64,000 nt of DNA from an uncultured OCS116 cluster bacterium. GTDB lineage: Bacteria; Pseudomonadota; Alphaproteobacteria; Rhizobiales; TMED25. The position numbers and the translations under genes were made by a program. Location: contig CACPHU010000004.1 in NCBI GenBank assembly GCA_902633855.1, forward strand, positions 1 to 64,000, written 5' to 3'. The notes under the pieces were generated by a model that was not told the DNA's origin, did no database searches, and saw only the letters and a list, made by a program, of their open reading frames with translations. Of this stretch, positions 1 through 10,791 are shown in pieces; the stretch's first letter is position 1; each line of letters opens with the position of its first letter.

Positions 1-1
1 C

Positions 2-748
2 ATAACACATAATCTCGATGCAAATAAAACAGCAACAAAATATATTGAGGATAAAATAGATGAAATTGTTAAAAATAAAAAAATATCTGAGGCACTTAAA
101 CCAAGATCAATCGTAGGATGTAAGAGACTTGTTATTGAGTCAAATTACTTCGATACATTTAATCGAGGAAATGTCGAGCTTATTAATTTAAAAAAAAACC
201 CAATTAATTTGATCCGTAGACAGGGTATTGATATCGAAGGCATAGGAGAGGTAGACTTAGATATGATAATATTAGCAACTGGATTTGACGCAATGACTGG
301 CGCTTTGAATAATATCAAAATAATCGGTAAAAATAATATAGCCTTGAAAGATAAATGGATAAATGGGCCGGAAACATATCTTGGTCTTGCTACTAACGGT
401 TTCCCAAACTTCTTTACTATTACTGGCCCTGGTAGTCCATCGGTCCTGACAAATATGGTACCCACAATAGAGCAACATGTTGACTGGATAGCAGATTGTA
501 TAAGATATATTAAGAAAAAGTCTTATCATTCCATCGAAGCGAATAGAGATGCTGAAATTGAATGGGGGAAATATAACGATAAATGCGCTCGTGATACACT
601 TCGTTATTATTGTGACTCGTGGTATCTAGGCTCAAATGTCACTGGTAAAAAAAGAGTTTTCTATCCGTTTGTTGGTGGATTACCGGTATATATCGAAAAA
701 TGTGAAAAGATAGTGAATAATTCGTATGAAGGGTTTACCCTAGAATAG
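2..748 (+). CDS. Flavin-containing / Baeyer-Villiger-type monooxygenase, C-terminal part (5' end outside window)
   Basis: Frame 2 is open from the window edge (ITHNLDANKTATKYIEDKIDEIVKNKKISEALKPRSIVGCKRLVIESNYFDTFNRGNVELI...IILATGFDAMTGAL...FFTITGPGSPSVLTNM); ATGFD and GPGSPS-type motifs of class B flavin monooxygenases. Confidence 0.8.
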   Translation: MTHNLDANKTATKYIEDKIDEIVKNKKISEALKPRSIVGCKRLVIESNYFDTFNRGNVELINLKKNPINLIRRQGIDIEGIGEVDLDMIILATGFDAMTGALNNIKIIGKNNIALKDKWINGPETYLGLATNGFPNFFTITGPGSPSVLTNMVPTIEQHVDWIADCIRYIKKKSYHSIEANRDAEIEWGKYNDKCARDTLRYYCDSWYLGSNVTGKKRVFYPFVGGLPVYIEKCEKIVNNSYEGFTLE

Positions 749-757
749 GTGAAACAC

Positions 758-2188
758 ATGAAAAAATCTGAATACTCATCCTATGACGGCCTTGGCATCG
801 CAAAACTCATAAGAGAAAAAGAGGTTAACGTGAGAGAGGTTTTAGATACTGCAATAAGTATCATTGAAACTTACGATGAGGATATATCCGCAATTACAAC
901 AAAAGCATATGATCATGCCATCAAAGCAATAGAAAAATCTCAGCCAGAAAATATTTTTCACGGCGTACCATTCTTGTTAAAAGACTTAAATGTGTCATGT
1001 AAGGGCTTACCAACAACATTATCAAGCAAACTATTTGAAAATAATATTGCAAAAAATGATAGCTACTTAATCAAACTCTATAAAAAAGCAGGATTGATTA
1101 TACTAGGCCTTACAAAAACCCCAGAGTTGGCACTCTCACTGACTACAGAGCCGAAAATTTTTGGTCCTACAAAGAATCCTCTAAAAAAATCAAACTCTCC
1201 TGGTGGTTCATCGGGGGGTTCTGCAGCTTCAATTCGTCAAGGATATGTTCCTCTCGCTCATGCCACAGATGGAGGTGGAAGTATCAGAGTCCCTGCTGCC
1301 CTTTGCGGTCTTTTTGGATTAAAGCCATCGCGTGGAAGAGTATCAAGTGGACCAGATCTTGGCGAGGCCCTTGGTGGCATGGCAATCAGTCACTGTCTAT
1401 CCAAGTCTGTCCGAGATAGTGCAGCCCTACTTGATATATCCAGTGAGTTGATGCCTGGCGAACCATACGTAAGCCCAAAGCAAAATGGAAAATTTCTTGA
1501 TTCTGTTCAAATTGAGCCGAAAAATTTAAAAATAGGGTTCATGACCCACGATTTTGAAGGAAATAGACTAAACTCAGATATAATTCAATTAACAAAAAAT
1601 TCAGCGCAGTTATGCGAGACTCTTGGTCACCATGTTGAAGAAATTAATATTGATTTATCCGCTCAATCAATACTCGAGGCTTGGAAAATTATACCTGCAA
1701 TAAATCTTTTAAATAATCTTGAAAATAGAGCAAAGATGCTTGGTATTAATCTCAAAGAAAGTGACCTCGAGCCGCTAAATTGGGCATGGATGAATGAAGG
1801 TCGAAAATATACAGCAGTCGATTATTTGAGAGCAATTAATAATATGCACAAAATAGGACGTATTATGGCAAATTACTTTGAAAAGTATGATTTGATACTC
1901 TCTCCAACAGTTAATATTAAAGAGCTTCCATTGGGCACAGTACATACAGATCATACAGATGTAAACCGACACCTTAATCTATTATTTCGTGAAATTGCTC
2001 CTCATACAGCAATATTCAATCAAACTGGAGGTCCAGCTATGTCAATTCCAATGCAAGTTTTTGATGATGGAACGCCTGCAGGAATGCATTTTGCTGCAAA
2101 AATTGGAGATGAGTCAACGCTTATAAGCCTAGCGGCTCAAATTGAAAAATACCATCCATGGGACTGTTCTTCCCTAAATCATGATTAA
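758..2188 (+). CDS. Amidase (amidase signature family)
   Basis: GVPFLLKDL, SPGGSSGGSAASIRQGYVPLAHATDGGGSIRVPAALCGLFGLKPSRGRVS is the amidase signature; a GTG at 749 is an alternative start. Confidence 0.9.
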   Translation: MKKSEYSSYDGLGIAKLIREKEVNVREVLDTAISIIETYDEDISAITTKAYDHAIKAIEKSQPENIFHGVPFLLKDLNVSCKGLPTTLSSKLFENNIAKNDSYLIKLYKKAGLIILGLTKTPELALSLTTEPKIFGPTKNPLKKSNSPGGSSGGSAASIRQGYVPLAHATDGGGSIRVPAALCGLFGLKPSRGRVSSGPDLGEALGGMAISHCLSKSVRDSAALLDISSELMPGEPYVSPKQNGKFLDSVQIEPKNLKIGFMTHDFEGNRLNSDIIQLTKNSAQLCETLGHHVEEINIDLSAQSILEAWKIIPAINLLNNLENRAKMLGINLKESDLEPLNWAWMNEGRKYTAVDYLRAINNMHKIGRIMANYFEKYDLILSPTVNIKELPLGTVHTDHTDVNRHLNLLFREIAPHTAIFNQTGGPAMSIPMQVFDDGTPAGMHFAAKIGDESTLISLAAQIEKYHPWDCSSLNHD

Positions 2189-2625
2189 ATGAAAATAAAA
2201 TTTCGATTTATGTAAAACAGTATTTGAATGAGGGTGACAGCAAAAGTTGCATGCAGTCGCTGACTGTAATACACCGTACCAACAAAGCCATTCCTTTTTA
2301 GTCTGTGCTCCACGTACAACAGGTACAAAAAGCACCCAATCATAATTAATTCAGTTATCAAACCTAGATAGAATAGACTGAACCAAGCAATAAGTGTAAT
2401 CAAATTGCTCTCCAGGAGAATTCTTTTATTTCCATCTTTCGAGTGCAAACAAATGCCCCAATGGGTTCCCGCAATAAACGAAATGATGACTGCGGAGTAT
2501 GCGTAAAAAAGTTTTGATATATAACCTATTGTTTCAAAATGATAAAACGATAGTATTAACAGGAAAAGAAAGGGTATTATGCCCAAGAATGTTAAATACT
2601 TATCAGTCTTCATGGGTATGCTCAA
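2185..2625 (-). CDS. DUF3429-family membrane protein
   Basis: Small multi-TM protein with FLGIIPFLF...YSAVIISFIAGTHWGI, resembling DUF3429; start overlaps the 3' end of the photolyase-family gene. Confidence 0.65.
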   Translation of the reverse strand: MSIPMKTDKYLTFLGIIPFLFLLILSFYHFETIGYISKLFYAYSAVIISFIAGTHWGICLHSKDGNKRILLESNLITLIAWFSLFYLGLITELIMIGCFLYLLYVEHRLKRNGFVGTVYYSQRLHATFAVTLIQILFYINRNFIFI

Positions 2626-4096
2626 AAATGAAATTTTCTGCCATTCCCACTATCCTCTCTTTTCTGATTGAGTCCATCTTATCAAAGGAAGAAACCATGA
2701 GAGAAAGTCTCGGATTTGTCAGAAAAAAATCTCTATTCTTGTTTATGAATCTCCAGTATAAACCATCCATAACTTCACACCACTCACCCCGTTTAAAATC
2801 CATCATTTTTAGAATATAATTCGAACCACACAAATATGGCTTTGTGGCAAATATGCCACCGTCACTAAATAAACCCATACCATACACATTTGGAGTCATT
2901 ACCCAATCTGAAGAGTCTACAAACATTTCCATAAACCATCGATACACATCGCCGGGTTTTATCTCACATAGATTCATTAAATTAGAGAGTATCATGAGTC
3001 TTTCAATATGATGTGACCATCCATAATTTAGAGCATTATTGATTGCATGATCAAGTGGCGGTAAGCCTGTTTCACCCTTGTACCAGCTATCATTCATATT
3101 TCTTTTATGATTAAAAAAATTTGATTTATCCATCCTCTCACTGAAGTTTTGATATATGCCCCGCATAAATTCTCTCCACCCAATTACCTGTCTGATAAAG
3201 CCCTCAAGCGAATTGAGTTTAACATCATTTTCTTTGCAATGATTAATTGTTCGCTCGATAATTTGATGAGGTGTAATCAACCCCAGATTGAGGTAGGGAC
3301 TCAGGGTACTATGAAACAATATATTATCTCTTTGTGTTACTGCATCTTCATAATCACCAAAATTATCTAATTTTGACTCTAAAAAAAAATCAAGGAGGTC
3401 TGAGACCTGATCATGATTTGTTGCAAAATTAAACTTATCCATCGTACCATGGTGATCCGAAAACTCCCTCTCAATAATCTCCATGACTTTAGCAGTGTGG
3501 CTTGTTATTGAAAAAGTTGGATATTGAGGTATTTGTACTTCATTTGGAATCTTTTTTCTATTCTCTGCGTCAAAACTCCATTTTCCACCAACAGGCTTAC
3601 CATTACCCTCGATTAATATGTCTTGCGCTAATCTGGTTTTTCGATAAAAAGTGGCCATCTGAGGTTTGCTGTTTCTCAGGAATTCACTAAATTCCTCCCT
3701 TGAATTTATAAACATGGGTGACTTTAAAAAATGATAATCGATATTTTTTTTCTTAAAAAAATCTACAATTATTTCCTCAAAAAATTTATCTTCTATCTCA
3801 AACATTGTTACACAAGTGATTTGCCTATCATTTAGACTTGCATCTAATTTAGTTACATAATCATCTTTAAATTGTGGATGTTCAGCATCTCTATAGTCGA
3901 CCTGAAAATCATTCCTTTTGAGATCATCTGCGTAAGATCTCATAGAAGATAAAAATAAGAGTATTTTACTCTTCGAAGGCTTCATGTGTTTACACAGACT
4001 ATAATCTTCAGCCATGAAGAATGTATGAGTATTTTTATATTCTTCGATATAATTTTTTGAAAATAATTGGTTACCGAGTATCAAAAAGAGTTTCAT
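2603..4096 (-). CDS. Cryptochrome/photolyase-family protein (FeS-BCP / deoxyribodipyrimidine photolyase-related)
   Basis: MKLFLILGNQLF...EFMRGIYQNFSERM...WSHHIERLMILSNLMNLCEIKPGDVYRWFMEMFVDSSDWVMTPNVYGMGLFSDGG; about 500 aa, typical of the bacterial photolyase-related clade. Confidence 0.88.
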   Translation of the reverse strand: MKLFLILGNQLFSKNYIEEYKNTHTFFMAEDYSLCKHMKPSKSKILLFLSSMRSYADDLKRNDFQVDYRDAEHPQFKDDYVTKLDASLNDRQITCVTMFEIEDKFFEEIIVDFFKKKNIDYHFLKSPMFINSREEFSEFLRNSKPQMATFYRKTRLAQDILIEGNGKPVGGKWSFDAENRKKIPNEVQIPQYPTFSITSHTAKVMEIIEREFSDHHGTMDKFNFATNHDQVSDLLDFFLESKLDNFGDYEDAVTQRDNILFHSTLSPYLNLGLITPHQIIERTINHCKENDVKLNSLEGFIRQVIGWREFMRGIYQNFSERMDKSNFFNHKRNMNDSWYKGETGLPPLDHAINNALNYGWSHHIERLMILSNLMNLCEIKPGDVYRWFMEMFVDSSDWVMTPNVYGMGLFSDGGIFATKPYLCGSNYILKMMDFKRGEWCEVMDGLYWRFINKNRDFFLTNPRLSLMVSSFDKMDSIRKERIVGMAENFIFEHTHED

Positions 4097-4202
4097 AAAC
4101 TTATCACTATAGTTAATCAGTATAATAGAAATACATAATTTTAAATTTTAAATTTATTCTTTTTATATACTTGGCTAATGTACAGCTTATAATCTTATAA
4201 TG

Positions 4203-4276
4203 TGGCTGGGGCGGCAGGATTCGAACCTGCGATCACGGGATCAAAACCCGATGCCTTACCGCTTGGCTACGCCCCA
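4203..4276 (-). tRNA. tRNA-Gln (anticodon TTG), CCA encoded
   Basis: Reverse complement TGGGGCGTAGCCAAGCGGTAAGGCATCGGGTTTTGATCCCGTGATCGCAGGTTCGAATCCTGCCGCCCCAGCCA; acceptor TGGGGCG/CGCCCCA, anticodon loop TTTTGAT, T-loop GTTCGAATC. Confidence 0.97.
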
Positions 4277-4379
4277 ATACTTTTTCTATTCAAACAATAA
4301 CATATATATTTGATCGTATAATGTGAATGTAAAATACATTAGTATAATATACTATCTAAAAAATAAATTAAAAAAACAC

Positions 4380-5195
4380 ATGTTAACATATATAAAAACA
4401 ATAACAGCTGATAACAAGGGTCCCTCGACCTTTAAGGGAACAAATACATACATTCTTGGCGAGAAAGAACTAATTGTTATTGATCCAGGACCAAATTCGA
4501 AGAAACATCTTTCCAATGTTATTGATTACATTGATGGACGAAAAGTCAAATGTTTAATTGCAACTCATCATCATGGAGATCACATAGGTATTATGGATGA
4601 ACTCGCATCTTCTCAGAATGCCCCGATATATGTTGGCAAAATGCAAAGAAGTAAAATGCAAGATGCCCTCACAATATCAAAGGATCGGCTTGTTGTTTTT
4701 GATGGGCCAATAATATCATCTGAGTTTGAAATTGACTCAATATTTACACCAGGTCACGCATCAGATCATTATTGCTATCGTATCCCAGGAATTGCTCTAT
4801 TCTCCGGCGATCACATAATGGGTTGGTCAACGACAATGATACGGCTGCCTGATGGAAATATGGGTCAATATATCGAAAGCTTAAAAAAAATAAAAGATAT
4901 TTGCCAAGAGAAGTTATTACCGGGACATGGAAACATAATAATTGATGGTCGAAAAAGATGCTTAACTCTCATTGAACATAGAAATAAGCGAACTAGTGAA
5001 ATATTAAAACTACTTGAGTCGAATGATATGGACGCAAGTCAGATCACGGCAATAATTTATTCAAAGCTTAGCCCTAATTTGAGAAATTATGCATTTTGTA
5101 CAGTGGAGTCTAGCCTTGCAGAACTTCAAGCGGAGGGCATCGTAAAAAAAATTATATCCCGAAAAATCGATAAATATTCATTAAATACCACTTAG
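4380..5195 (+). CDS. MBL-fold metallo-hydrolase (LACTB2-like)
   Basis: GTNTYILG, THHHGDHIGIMDEL, FTPGHASDH, LFSGDHIMG, LLPGHG motifs; internal ATG at 4380 preferred over 4323. Confidence 0.88.
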   Translation: MLTYIKTITADNKGPSTFKGTNTYILGEKELIVIDPGPNSKKHLSNVIDYIDGRKVKCLIATHHHGDHIGIMDELASSQNAPIYVGKMQRSKMQDALTISKDRLVVFDGPIISSEFEIDSIFTPGHASDHYCYRIPGIALFSGDHIMGWSTTMIRLPDGNMGQYIESLKKIKDICQEKLLPGHGNIIIDGRKRCLTLIEHRNKRTSEILKLLESNDMDASQITAIIYSKLSPNLRNYAFCTVESSLAELQAEGIVKKIISRKIDKYSLNTT

Positions 5196-5200
5196 AGATA

Positions 5201-5812
5201 TCAAGGGTACAAAAACTCCCTCTCCCAGTTTTTATTTATTTTAGAAAATCTCATCCTTTGATGAAGTCGAAACTCCGAATTCAACCAAAATTCAACCTCT
5301 ACTGGCTCTAGTCTGTACCCAACCCAATAGTCTGGCCTTATTATTTCCTTTCCTTGCATAGACTCTTCAAAACTTTTATATTCATCTGCAAATTGTTGCT
5401 GGCTTTTTAATGCAGATGACTGCTTGCTCACAATTGCACCAATCCTGCTTCCACGAGGACGGGTATGAAAATATTCATCTGACTCTTCCTCTTTTATCAT
5501 GCTTACAGACCCTCTAAACCGTACTTGTTTCCTTATGCTTTTCCAGTGAAAGCACAAGGCTGCATTATTATTAAGTGCTATTTCTGATCCTTTTTGGCTG
5601 TCTTTATTTGTAAAAAAAACAAGCCCATGATCAATTTTTTTTACAAGAACCATGCGAATGTTTGGGGCGTTATTCCGATCTACAGTTGCGAGTGCCATCG
5701 CATCTGGATCGTTAATCTCCTTTAATTTTGCTTCTTCAAACCATTTACTGAATAAATCGATTGGATCTGAAGCGCTTAATTCTATTTTATTAAATCCTTG
5801 GTAATTATTCAT
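5201..5812 (-). CDS. pdxH: Pyridoxamine 5'-phosphate oxidase
   Basis: DPDAMALATVD...NIRMVLVKKID, FFTNKDSQKGSEI, C-terminal RLHQRMRF...WEREFLYP. Confidence 0.93.
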   Translation of the reverse strand: MNNYQGFNKIELSASDPIDLFSKWFEEAKLKEINDPDAMALATVDRNNAPNIRMVLVKKIDHGLVFFTNKDSQKGSEIALNNNAALCFHWKSIRKQVRFRGSVSMIKEEESDEYFHTRPRGSRIGAIVSKQSSALKSQQQFADEYKSFEESMQGKEIIRPDYWVGYRLEPVEVEFWLNSEFRLHQRMRFSKINKNWEREFLYP

Positions 5813-5893
5813 AATGTAATCTCATCATGTGGTTGTAATGATAGTTTTAATATAATATTATATTTTAATACTATTTAGGTGCTAAATCAAAAG

Positions 5894-6712
5894 ATGAATA
5901 ATAAAGTTTATCAAAAATTCATGCATGGAAAAAGGGGTCTTGTTATGGGTGTTGCCAATAACAGATCAATTGCTTGGGGAATTGCCAAAGCACTAAGCGA
6001 TGCTGGAGCAGAGCTTGCTTTTAGTTATCAAGGCGAGGCAATTAAAAAAAGAATTATACCACTTGCTAGAGAGCTAAACTCTAATATAACAATAGAATGT
6101 GATGTATCAGACGAAGCATCTATCATCAATCTTATAAATGAGATAGAAAAGGTTTGGGGTCAGATTGATTTTATAGTGCATGCTATTGCCTACTCAGATA
6201 AAAACGAGTTAACGGGCAAATATATCGAAACCTCAAAAGATAATTTTTTACAAACAATGCATATATCGTGCTACTCATTCACATCTGTTGCAAAACACGC
6301 ACAAAAAATACTTAAAGATCAATCATCTCTTTTAACCTTGACATACTCTGGTGCAGAGAGAGTAATGCCCCACTATAACGTTATGGGTGTTGCAAAAGCT
6401 GCGTTGGAAGCTTCTGTGAAATACTTGAGTGTTGATCTTGGTATCAACGGGACTCGAGTTAACGCAATATCTGCTGGCCCAATTAAGACCCTAGCTGCCT
6501 CTGGTATTGGGGATTTTCGTTACATACTCAAATGGAATGAATATAATTCCCCTCTTAGGCGTACTGTTGATATTGATGATGTTGGTAATGCAGCAATTTA
6601 TTTACTTTCGGATCTGAGTAAATCAGTCACGGGAGAAATCCTTCACGTTGATTCTGGTTATAATATAGTTGGAATGAAAAATGAAGACGCGCCCGATATC
6701 ACTGTAGAATAG
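5894..6712 (+). CDS. fabI: Enoyl-[acyl-carrier-protein] reductase (NADH)
   Basis: GKRGLVMGVANNRSIAWGIAKAL, LTLTYSGAERVMPHYNVMGVAKAALEASVKYL, RVNAISAGPIKTLAASGI. Confidence 0.96.
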   Translation: MNNKVYQKFMHGKRGLVMGVANNRSIAWGIAKALSDAGAELAFSYQGEAIKKRIIPLARELNSNITIECDVSDEASIINLINEIEKVWGQIDFIVHAIAYSDKNELTGKYIETSKDNFLQTMHISCYSFTSVAKHAQKILKDQSSLLTLTYSGAERVMPHYNVMGVAKAALEASVKYLSVDLGINGTRVNAISAGPIKTLAASGIGDFRYILKWNEYNSPLRRTVDIDDVGNAAIYLLSDLSKSVTGEILHVDSGYNIVGMKNEDAPDITVE

Positions 6713-6720
6713 GATGAAAT

Positions 6721-7803
6721 ATGTCTCATAATACTTTTGGTAAAATGCTTAGGTTAACCACATGGGGCGAAAGCCACGGCGAAGCTATTGGATGCGTTTT
6801 AGATGGTTGTCCGCCAAATATAGAACTATCAATAGATGAAATACAATCCTACCTTGATAAAAGAAAACCTGGGCAATCAAAATACACTACCCAAAGAAAA
6901 GAGGATGATAAAATTGAAATCTTATCAGGCACCATCAAAAGTAACTCTGGGAACCATCTCACAACAGGAACCCCTATATCTCTTCTGATAAAAAATAAAG
7001 ACCAAAGATCTCGTGATTACGGCGAGATTAATGATAAATTCAGACCGGGGCATGCAGATTTTACATATATAAAAAAATATGGATTAAGAGATTACAGAGG
7101 TGGAGGAAGATCTTCAGCTCGAGAAACGGCAATGCGTGTTGCGGGTGGAGCTATTGCACGTAAGATAATTCCAGACATAAGAATAAGGGCAGCTTTAGTG
7201 CAGATGGGACCTCATGAAATAAATAGAAATAATTGGGATTGGGACTTGATTAACAAAAATCCATTTTTTTGCCCTGATCCTGAAATTATTGATACTTGGG
7301 AGGAGTACCTTCAAAAAATCAGAAAAGATGGTGACTCGACCGGTGCTATCATCGAAGTTATCGCAGAAAATGTACCGAGTGGTCTGGGAGAGCCAATCTA
7401 CGGAAAACTAGACCAAGAAATTGCCTCAGGAATGATGTCGATAAACGCAGTAAAGGCAGTAGAGATTGGAGCAGGCTTCAAAACTGCGAGCATGACAGGC
7501 AGTCAAAATGCCGATCAAATTGTGATTAATGATGGTAATGTTGAATTTTTGTCTAATAACGCCGGCGGAATTTTGGGTGGAATTTCGACCGGACAAGATA
7601 TAATTGTAAGATTTGCTGTCAAGCCAACATCGTCAATTTTAAAACCGGTAAAAACGATAGACATTAACGAAAAAGAGACTGAAATTTCAACTCGAGGCAG
7701 GCATGATCCATGTGTTGGGATAAGGGCTGTACCTATTGGCGAGGCTATGCTTGCTTTAACACTGGCTGATAACTTTATTAGAAATAGGGGTCAAATTGGA
7801 TAA
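6721..7803 (+). CDS. aroC: Chorismate synthase
   Basis: [57 protein letters not shown]. Confidence 0.98.
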   Translation: MSHNTFGKMLRLTTWGESHGEAIGCVLDGCPPNIELSIDEIQSYLDKRKPGQSKYTTQRKEDDKIEILSGTIKSNSGNHLTTGTPISLLIKNKDQRSRDYGEINDKFRPGHADFTYIKKYGLRDYRGGGRSSARETAMRVAGGAIARKIIPDIRIRAALVQMGPHEINRNNWDWDLINKNPFFCPDPEIIDTWEEYLQKIRKDGDSTGAIIEVIAENVPSGLGEPIYGKLDQEIASGMMSINAVKAVEIGAGFKTASMTGSQNADQIVINDGNVEFLSNNAGGILGGISTGQDIIVRFAVKPTSSILKPVKTIDINEKETEISTRGRHDPCVGIRAVPIGEAMLALTLADNFIRNRGQIG

Positions 7804-7808
7804 TCTTT

Positions 7809-8564
7809 TTATATCCTCTCACCATACACCAACCACTCCTGATTTCCCTCTTTCCCCAAAACTGGTGACTTGAATATTTTTATATTTCCAATATTTATGT
7901 TCTCAAGCCAATGTTTAAAACTTTGGAGCGTACTCCATACTATTTCTGTATTTTTTACAATTCCGTTTTTAGTAATTTCCTTCTGTCCGACTTCAAATTG
8001 TGGTTTGAATAATACGCAAAAAGTCGTACCAATATTAGATAAATTAACGATCTGGCCAAGAACTTTGCGAAGACTAATGAAACTCAGGTCAGCTGTAATT
8101 ATACTTGATTGCTGAATAATATCAGTGCCTATGTCTCTTGCATCGGTTCTATCCATATTGATCACTCGTTGATCTTTTCTGAGCTGATTAGCCATTTGCT
8201 CGTGACCAACATCAATTGCATAGATTTTTGAAGCACCGAATTCGAGAAGTATTTGCGTAAAGCCCCCCGTTGATGCACCAAGGTCAATACAAGTTTTTCT
8301 TTCAATATCAATTTTAGTTTTCGTTACTAAATATTTTAATTTATTTGCAGCTCTCGAGACATAATGCTTTTCGCGGTTATCGATTGTAACCATATCAAAT
8401 TGTGTTATCTTGGTACTACTTTTTTGAACAACTTCTCCGTTAACTGAAACTGAACCAAGAAAAATTGCGTTCGAGGCAACATTTCTTGAGCTAAAATATT
8501 TATTATCAACCAGCCAAACATCAAGTCTTTTGTAATTTTGGCTATTGGACATTGAGCATTTCAA
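7809..8564 (-). CDS. tlyA: TlyA-family rRNA methyltransferase / hemolysin A-like
   Basis: S4-like N-terminus [18 protein letters not shown]..., then [31 protein letters not shown]. Confidence 0.9.
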   Translation of the reverse strand: MKCSMSNSQNYKRLDVWLVDNKYFSSRNVASNAIFLGSVSVNGEVVQKSSTKITQFDMVTIDNREKHYVSRAANKLKYLVTKTKIDIERKTCIDLGASTGGFTQILLEFGASKIYAIDVGHEQMANQLRKDQRVINMDRTDARDIGTDIIQQSSIITADLSFISLRKVLGQIVNLSNIGTTFCVLFKPQFEVGQKEITKNGIVKNTEIVWSTLQSFKHWLENINIGNIKIFKSPVLGKEGNQEWLVYGERI

Positions 8565-10428
8565 TTATTGTTTTATGTATATTTTTTGCATCAAGACCTG
8601 ACGCAATAATTTGATTAGCCTGCGAGTCATGATCAATGAAAATATCTGGTAAGAGTATATTTTTATAATCTAATATATTTCTAAAGAGACCCTCATCTTG
8701 TATCATTTTAGTTACCTGAGCAGAGAATCCACCAACGGATCCTTCTTCTACTGTTAAAACATACTTATGAGATAGAATTTGACTTGTGAGCATTTCCCTA
8801 TCAAGTGGTTTTGCAAAACGCGCGTCAATAAGAGTCGGGATTATATTATCACCTTGAAGTAAATCTCTTGCAATTAAACACTCTTTCAGAATTGTTCCAT
8901 ATGAAATTATTAAGACATCTTCGCCTTTGGATATTAAACGTGCTTGGCCCAATTTAATTGGCTTAATTATATTGGGAAAATCAATTCCTGTAACACTACC
9001 CCTTGGGTATCTGAATGCAATTGGTCCAGAATTGTGCTTTGCAGATGTTTTTACCATTCGGGCTAATTCGAGTTCATCTGATGGTGCCATTACAGTAAAG
9101 TTTGGGATTGCTGATAAATACATTATATCAAACGAACCAGCATGGGTTGCGCCATCATCCCCGACTAATCCTGCCCTATCAATCGCAAACCTAACAGGAA
9201 GATTTTGAATTCCAACATCATGTATTACTTGATCATAGGCCCTTTGAAGAAAGGTGGAATAAATTGCACAAAATGGTTTAAACTCGTCTACCGCAAGTCC
9301 GGCAGCAAAAGTCACCGCGTGCTGTTCTGCTATACCAACATCAAAATATCTATCGGGGTATTGTTTCTGAAAGGCATCTAGTCCTGTACCTGAAGGCATT
9401 GCAGCGGTTATAGCAATAATTTTCTCATCACTTTTTGCTTCTTCGATTAGTTGATCAGAAAATACCTTTGTATATGCTGGTAAGTTCGTACTTTTTGGCT
9501 CCTGTTTTCCTGTATTTATATTAAACTTTGATACTCCATGAAATTTATCTTCTGATGTCTCCGCAGGCGCATAGCCCTTACCTTTTTTTGTCACTACATG
9601 AATTAAAGTTGGCCCATCATTATTTGATTTAACATTTTTCAATATTGGCAATAAATGATTGAAATTATGACCATCAATGGGACCGACATAATAAAAACCC
9701 ATTTCTTCAAATAATGTTCCACCTGTAAAAAAACCTCTCCCATACTCTTCAAAACGAACCAAACCGCGACGAACTGGCGGCGGTAAATATCTCATGATTT
9801 TTTTTATAAAATTACGAAAGCCACGATAAATACCCCCTGAAATTAGCTTAGCTAAATATGCGCTCATGGCACCGACAGGTGGCGCAATAGACATATCATT
9901 ATCATTTAGTATAACAATGAGCTTATTCTTCATAACACCTGCATTATTCATTGCCTCGTAGGCCATACCAGCACTCATTGCTCCATCACCAATTACTGAA
10001 ATGATATTATAATGTTTTCTTTCAATATCCCTTGCAACACTCATACCCAGACCTGATGATATTGAGGTAGATGAATGGGCTGCCCCAAATGGGTCGTAAA
10101 TACTTTCAGATCTTTTTGTAAATCCAGATATACCCCCACCCTTCCTGAGCGTCTTCATAAGTTTTCTACGTCCAGTTAAAATTTTATGTGGATATGATTG
10201 GTGCCCTACATCCCATATAATACGGTCATCTGGGGTTTCAAAAATATAATGCAATGCGATTGTAAGTTCAATAACCCCAAGCCCGGCGCCGAGATGACCA
10301 CCAGTCTTTGATACAATACTTATTAACTCTTCCCGAAGTTCTCTAGCTAAAAGAGGAAGATCATTTTCTTTCAAATTTCTTAAATCAGAAGGAACATTTA
10401 TTTCATCTAAAAGAGCATAGGGTGCCAT
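8542..10428 (-). CDS. dxs: 1-deoxy-D-xylulose-5-phosphate synthase
   Basis: [81 protein letters not shown]. Confidence 0.98.
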   Translation of the reverse strand: MAPYALLDEINVPSDLRNLKENDLPLLARELREELISIVSKTGGHLGAGLGVIELTIALHYIFETPDDRIIWDVGHQSYPHKILTGRRKLMKTLRKGGGISGFTKRSESIYDPFGAAHSSTSISSGLGMSVARDIERKHYNIISVIGDGAMSAGMAYEAMNNAGVMKNKLIVILNDNDMSIAPPVGAMSAYLAKLISGGIYRGFRNFIKKIMRYLPPPVRRGLVRFEEYGRGFFTGGTLFEEMGFYYVGPIDGHNFNHLLPILKNVKSNNDGPTLIHVVTKKGKGYAPAETSEDKFHGVSKFNINTGKQEPKSTNLPAYTKVFSDQLIEEAKSDEKIIAITAAMPSGTGLDAFQKQYPDRYFDVGIAEQHAVTFAAGLAVDEFKPFCAIYSTFLQRAYDQVIHDVGIQNLPVRFAIDRAGLVGDDGATHAGSFDIMYLSAIPNFTVMAPSDELELARMVKTSAKHNSGPIAFRYPRGSVTGIDFPNIIKPIKLGQARLISKGEDVLIISYGTILKECLIARDLLQGDNIIPTLIDARFAKPLDREMLTSQILSHKYVLTVEEGSVGGFSAQVTKMIQDEGLFRNILDYKNILLPDIFIDHDSQANQIIASGLDAKNIHKTIIEMLNVQ

Positions 10429-10697
10429 TAAATGTCACTTTCATCAGAATTATCTATCTTTTGCTCTGCAATAATATCCCCTACACCATCAATCTTTATC
10501 GCATTTATTCTTGTCTCCGCATTATCTAGTAATTTTTTACAATGCTTTGCGAGCTCTGACCCTAATTCAAATTTATCTACAGACTCTGATAGCTTTACTT
10601 CGCCCGTCTCAAGACCTTGAATTATCTCGTTTAACTGGTCCATAGCCTCCTCAAAATCTAAATCTTGTATCTTATTGTAGTCTATTTTTTTACTCAT
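10428..10697 (-). CDS. xseB: Exodeoxyribonuclease VII small subunit
   Basis: [52 protein letters not shown]; adjacent to dxs as is common. Confidence 0.93.
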   Translation of the reverse strand: MSKKIDYNKIQDLDFEEAMDQLNEIIQGLETGEVKLSESVDKFELGSELAKHCKKLLDNAETRINAIKIDGVGDIIAEQKIDNSDESDI

Positions 10698-10791
10698 AAT
10701 CTCCTTAGTGCCTTTGATGTAATATTGCTGAATGACTTTGACTTAATAGTATGAAATTATATATAAATATTTTGTTTGAGTTAATAAAAAA

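Noticed and set aside
145-529. Antisense ORFs (106 aa and 85 aa) opposite the BVMO-like gene
   Set aside because: Overlap a strongly supported coding frame; no recognisable domain. The same applies to the other antisense ORFs in the track.
7800-7836. Hairpin GGATA-atcttttta-TATCC at the aroC/tlyA junction as a terminator
   Set aside because: Only a 5-bp A/U-rich stem with no trailing U-tract; too weak to call.
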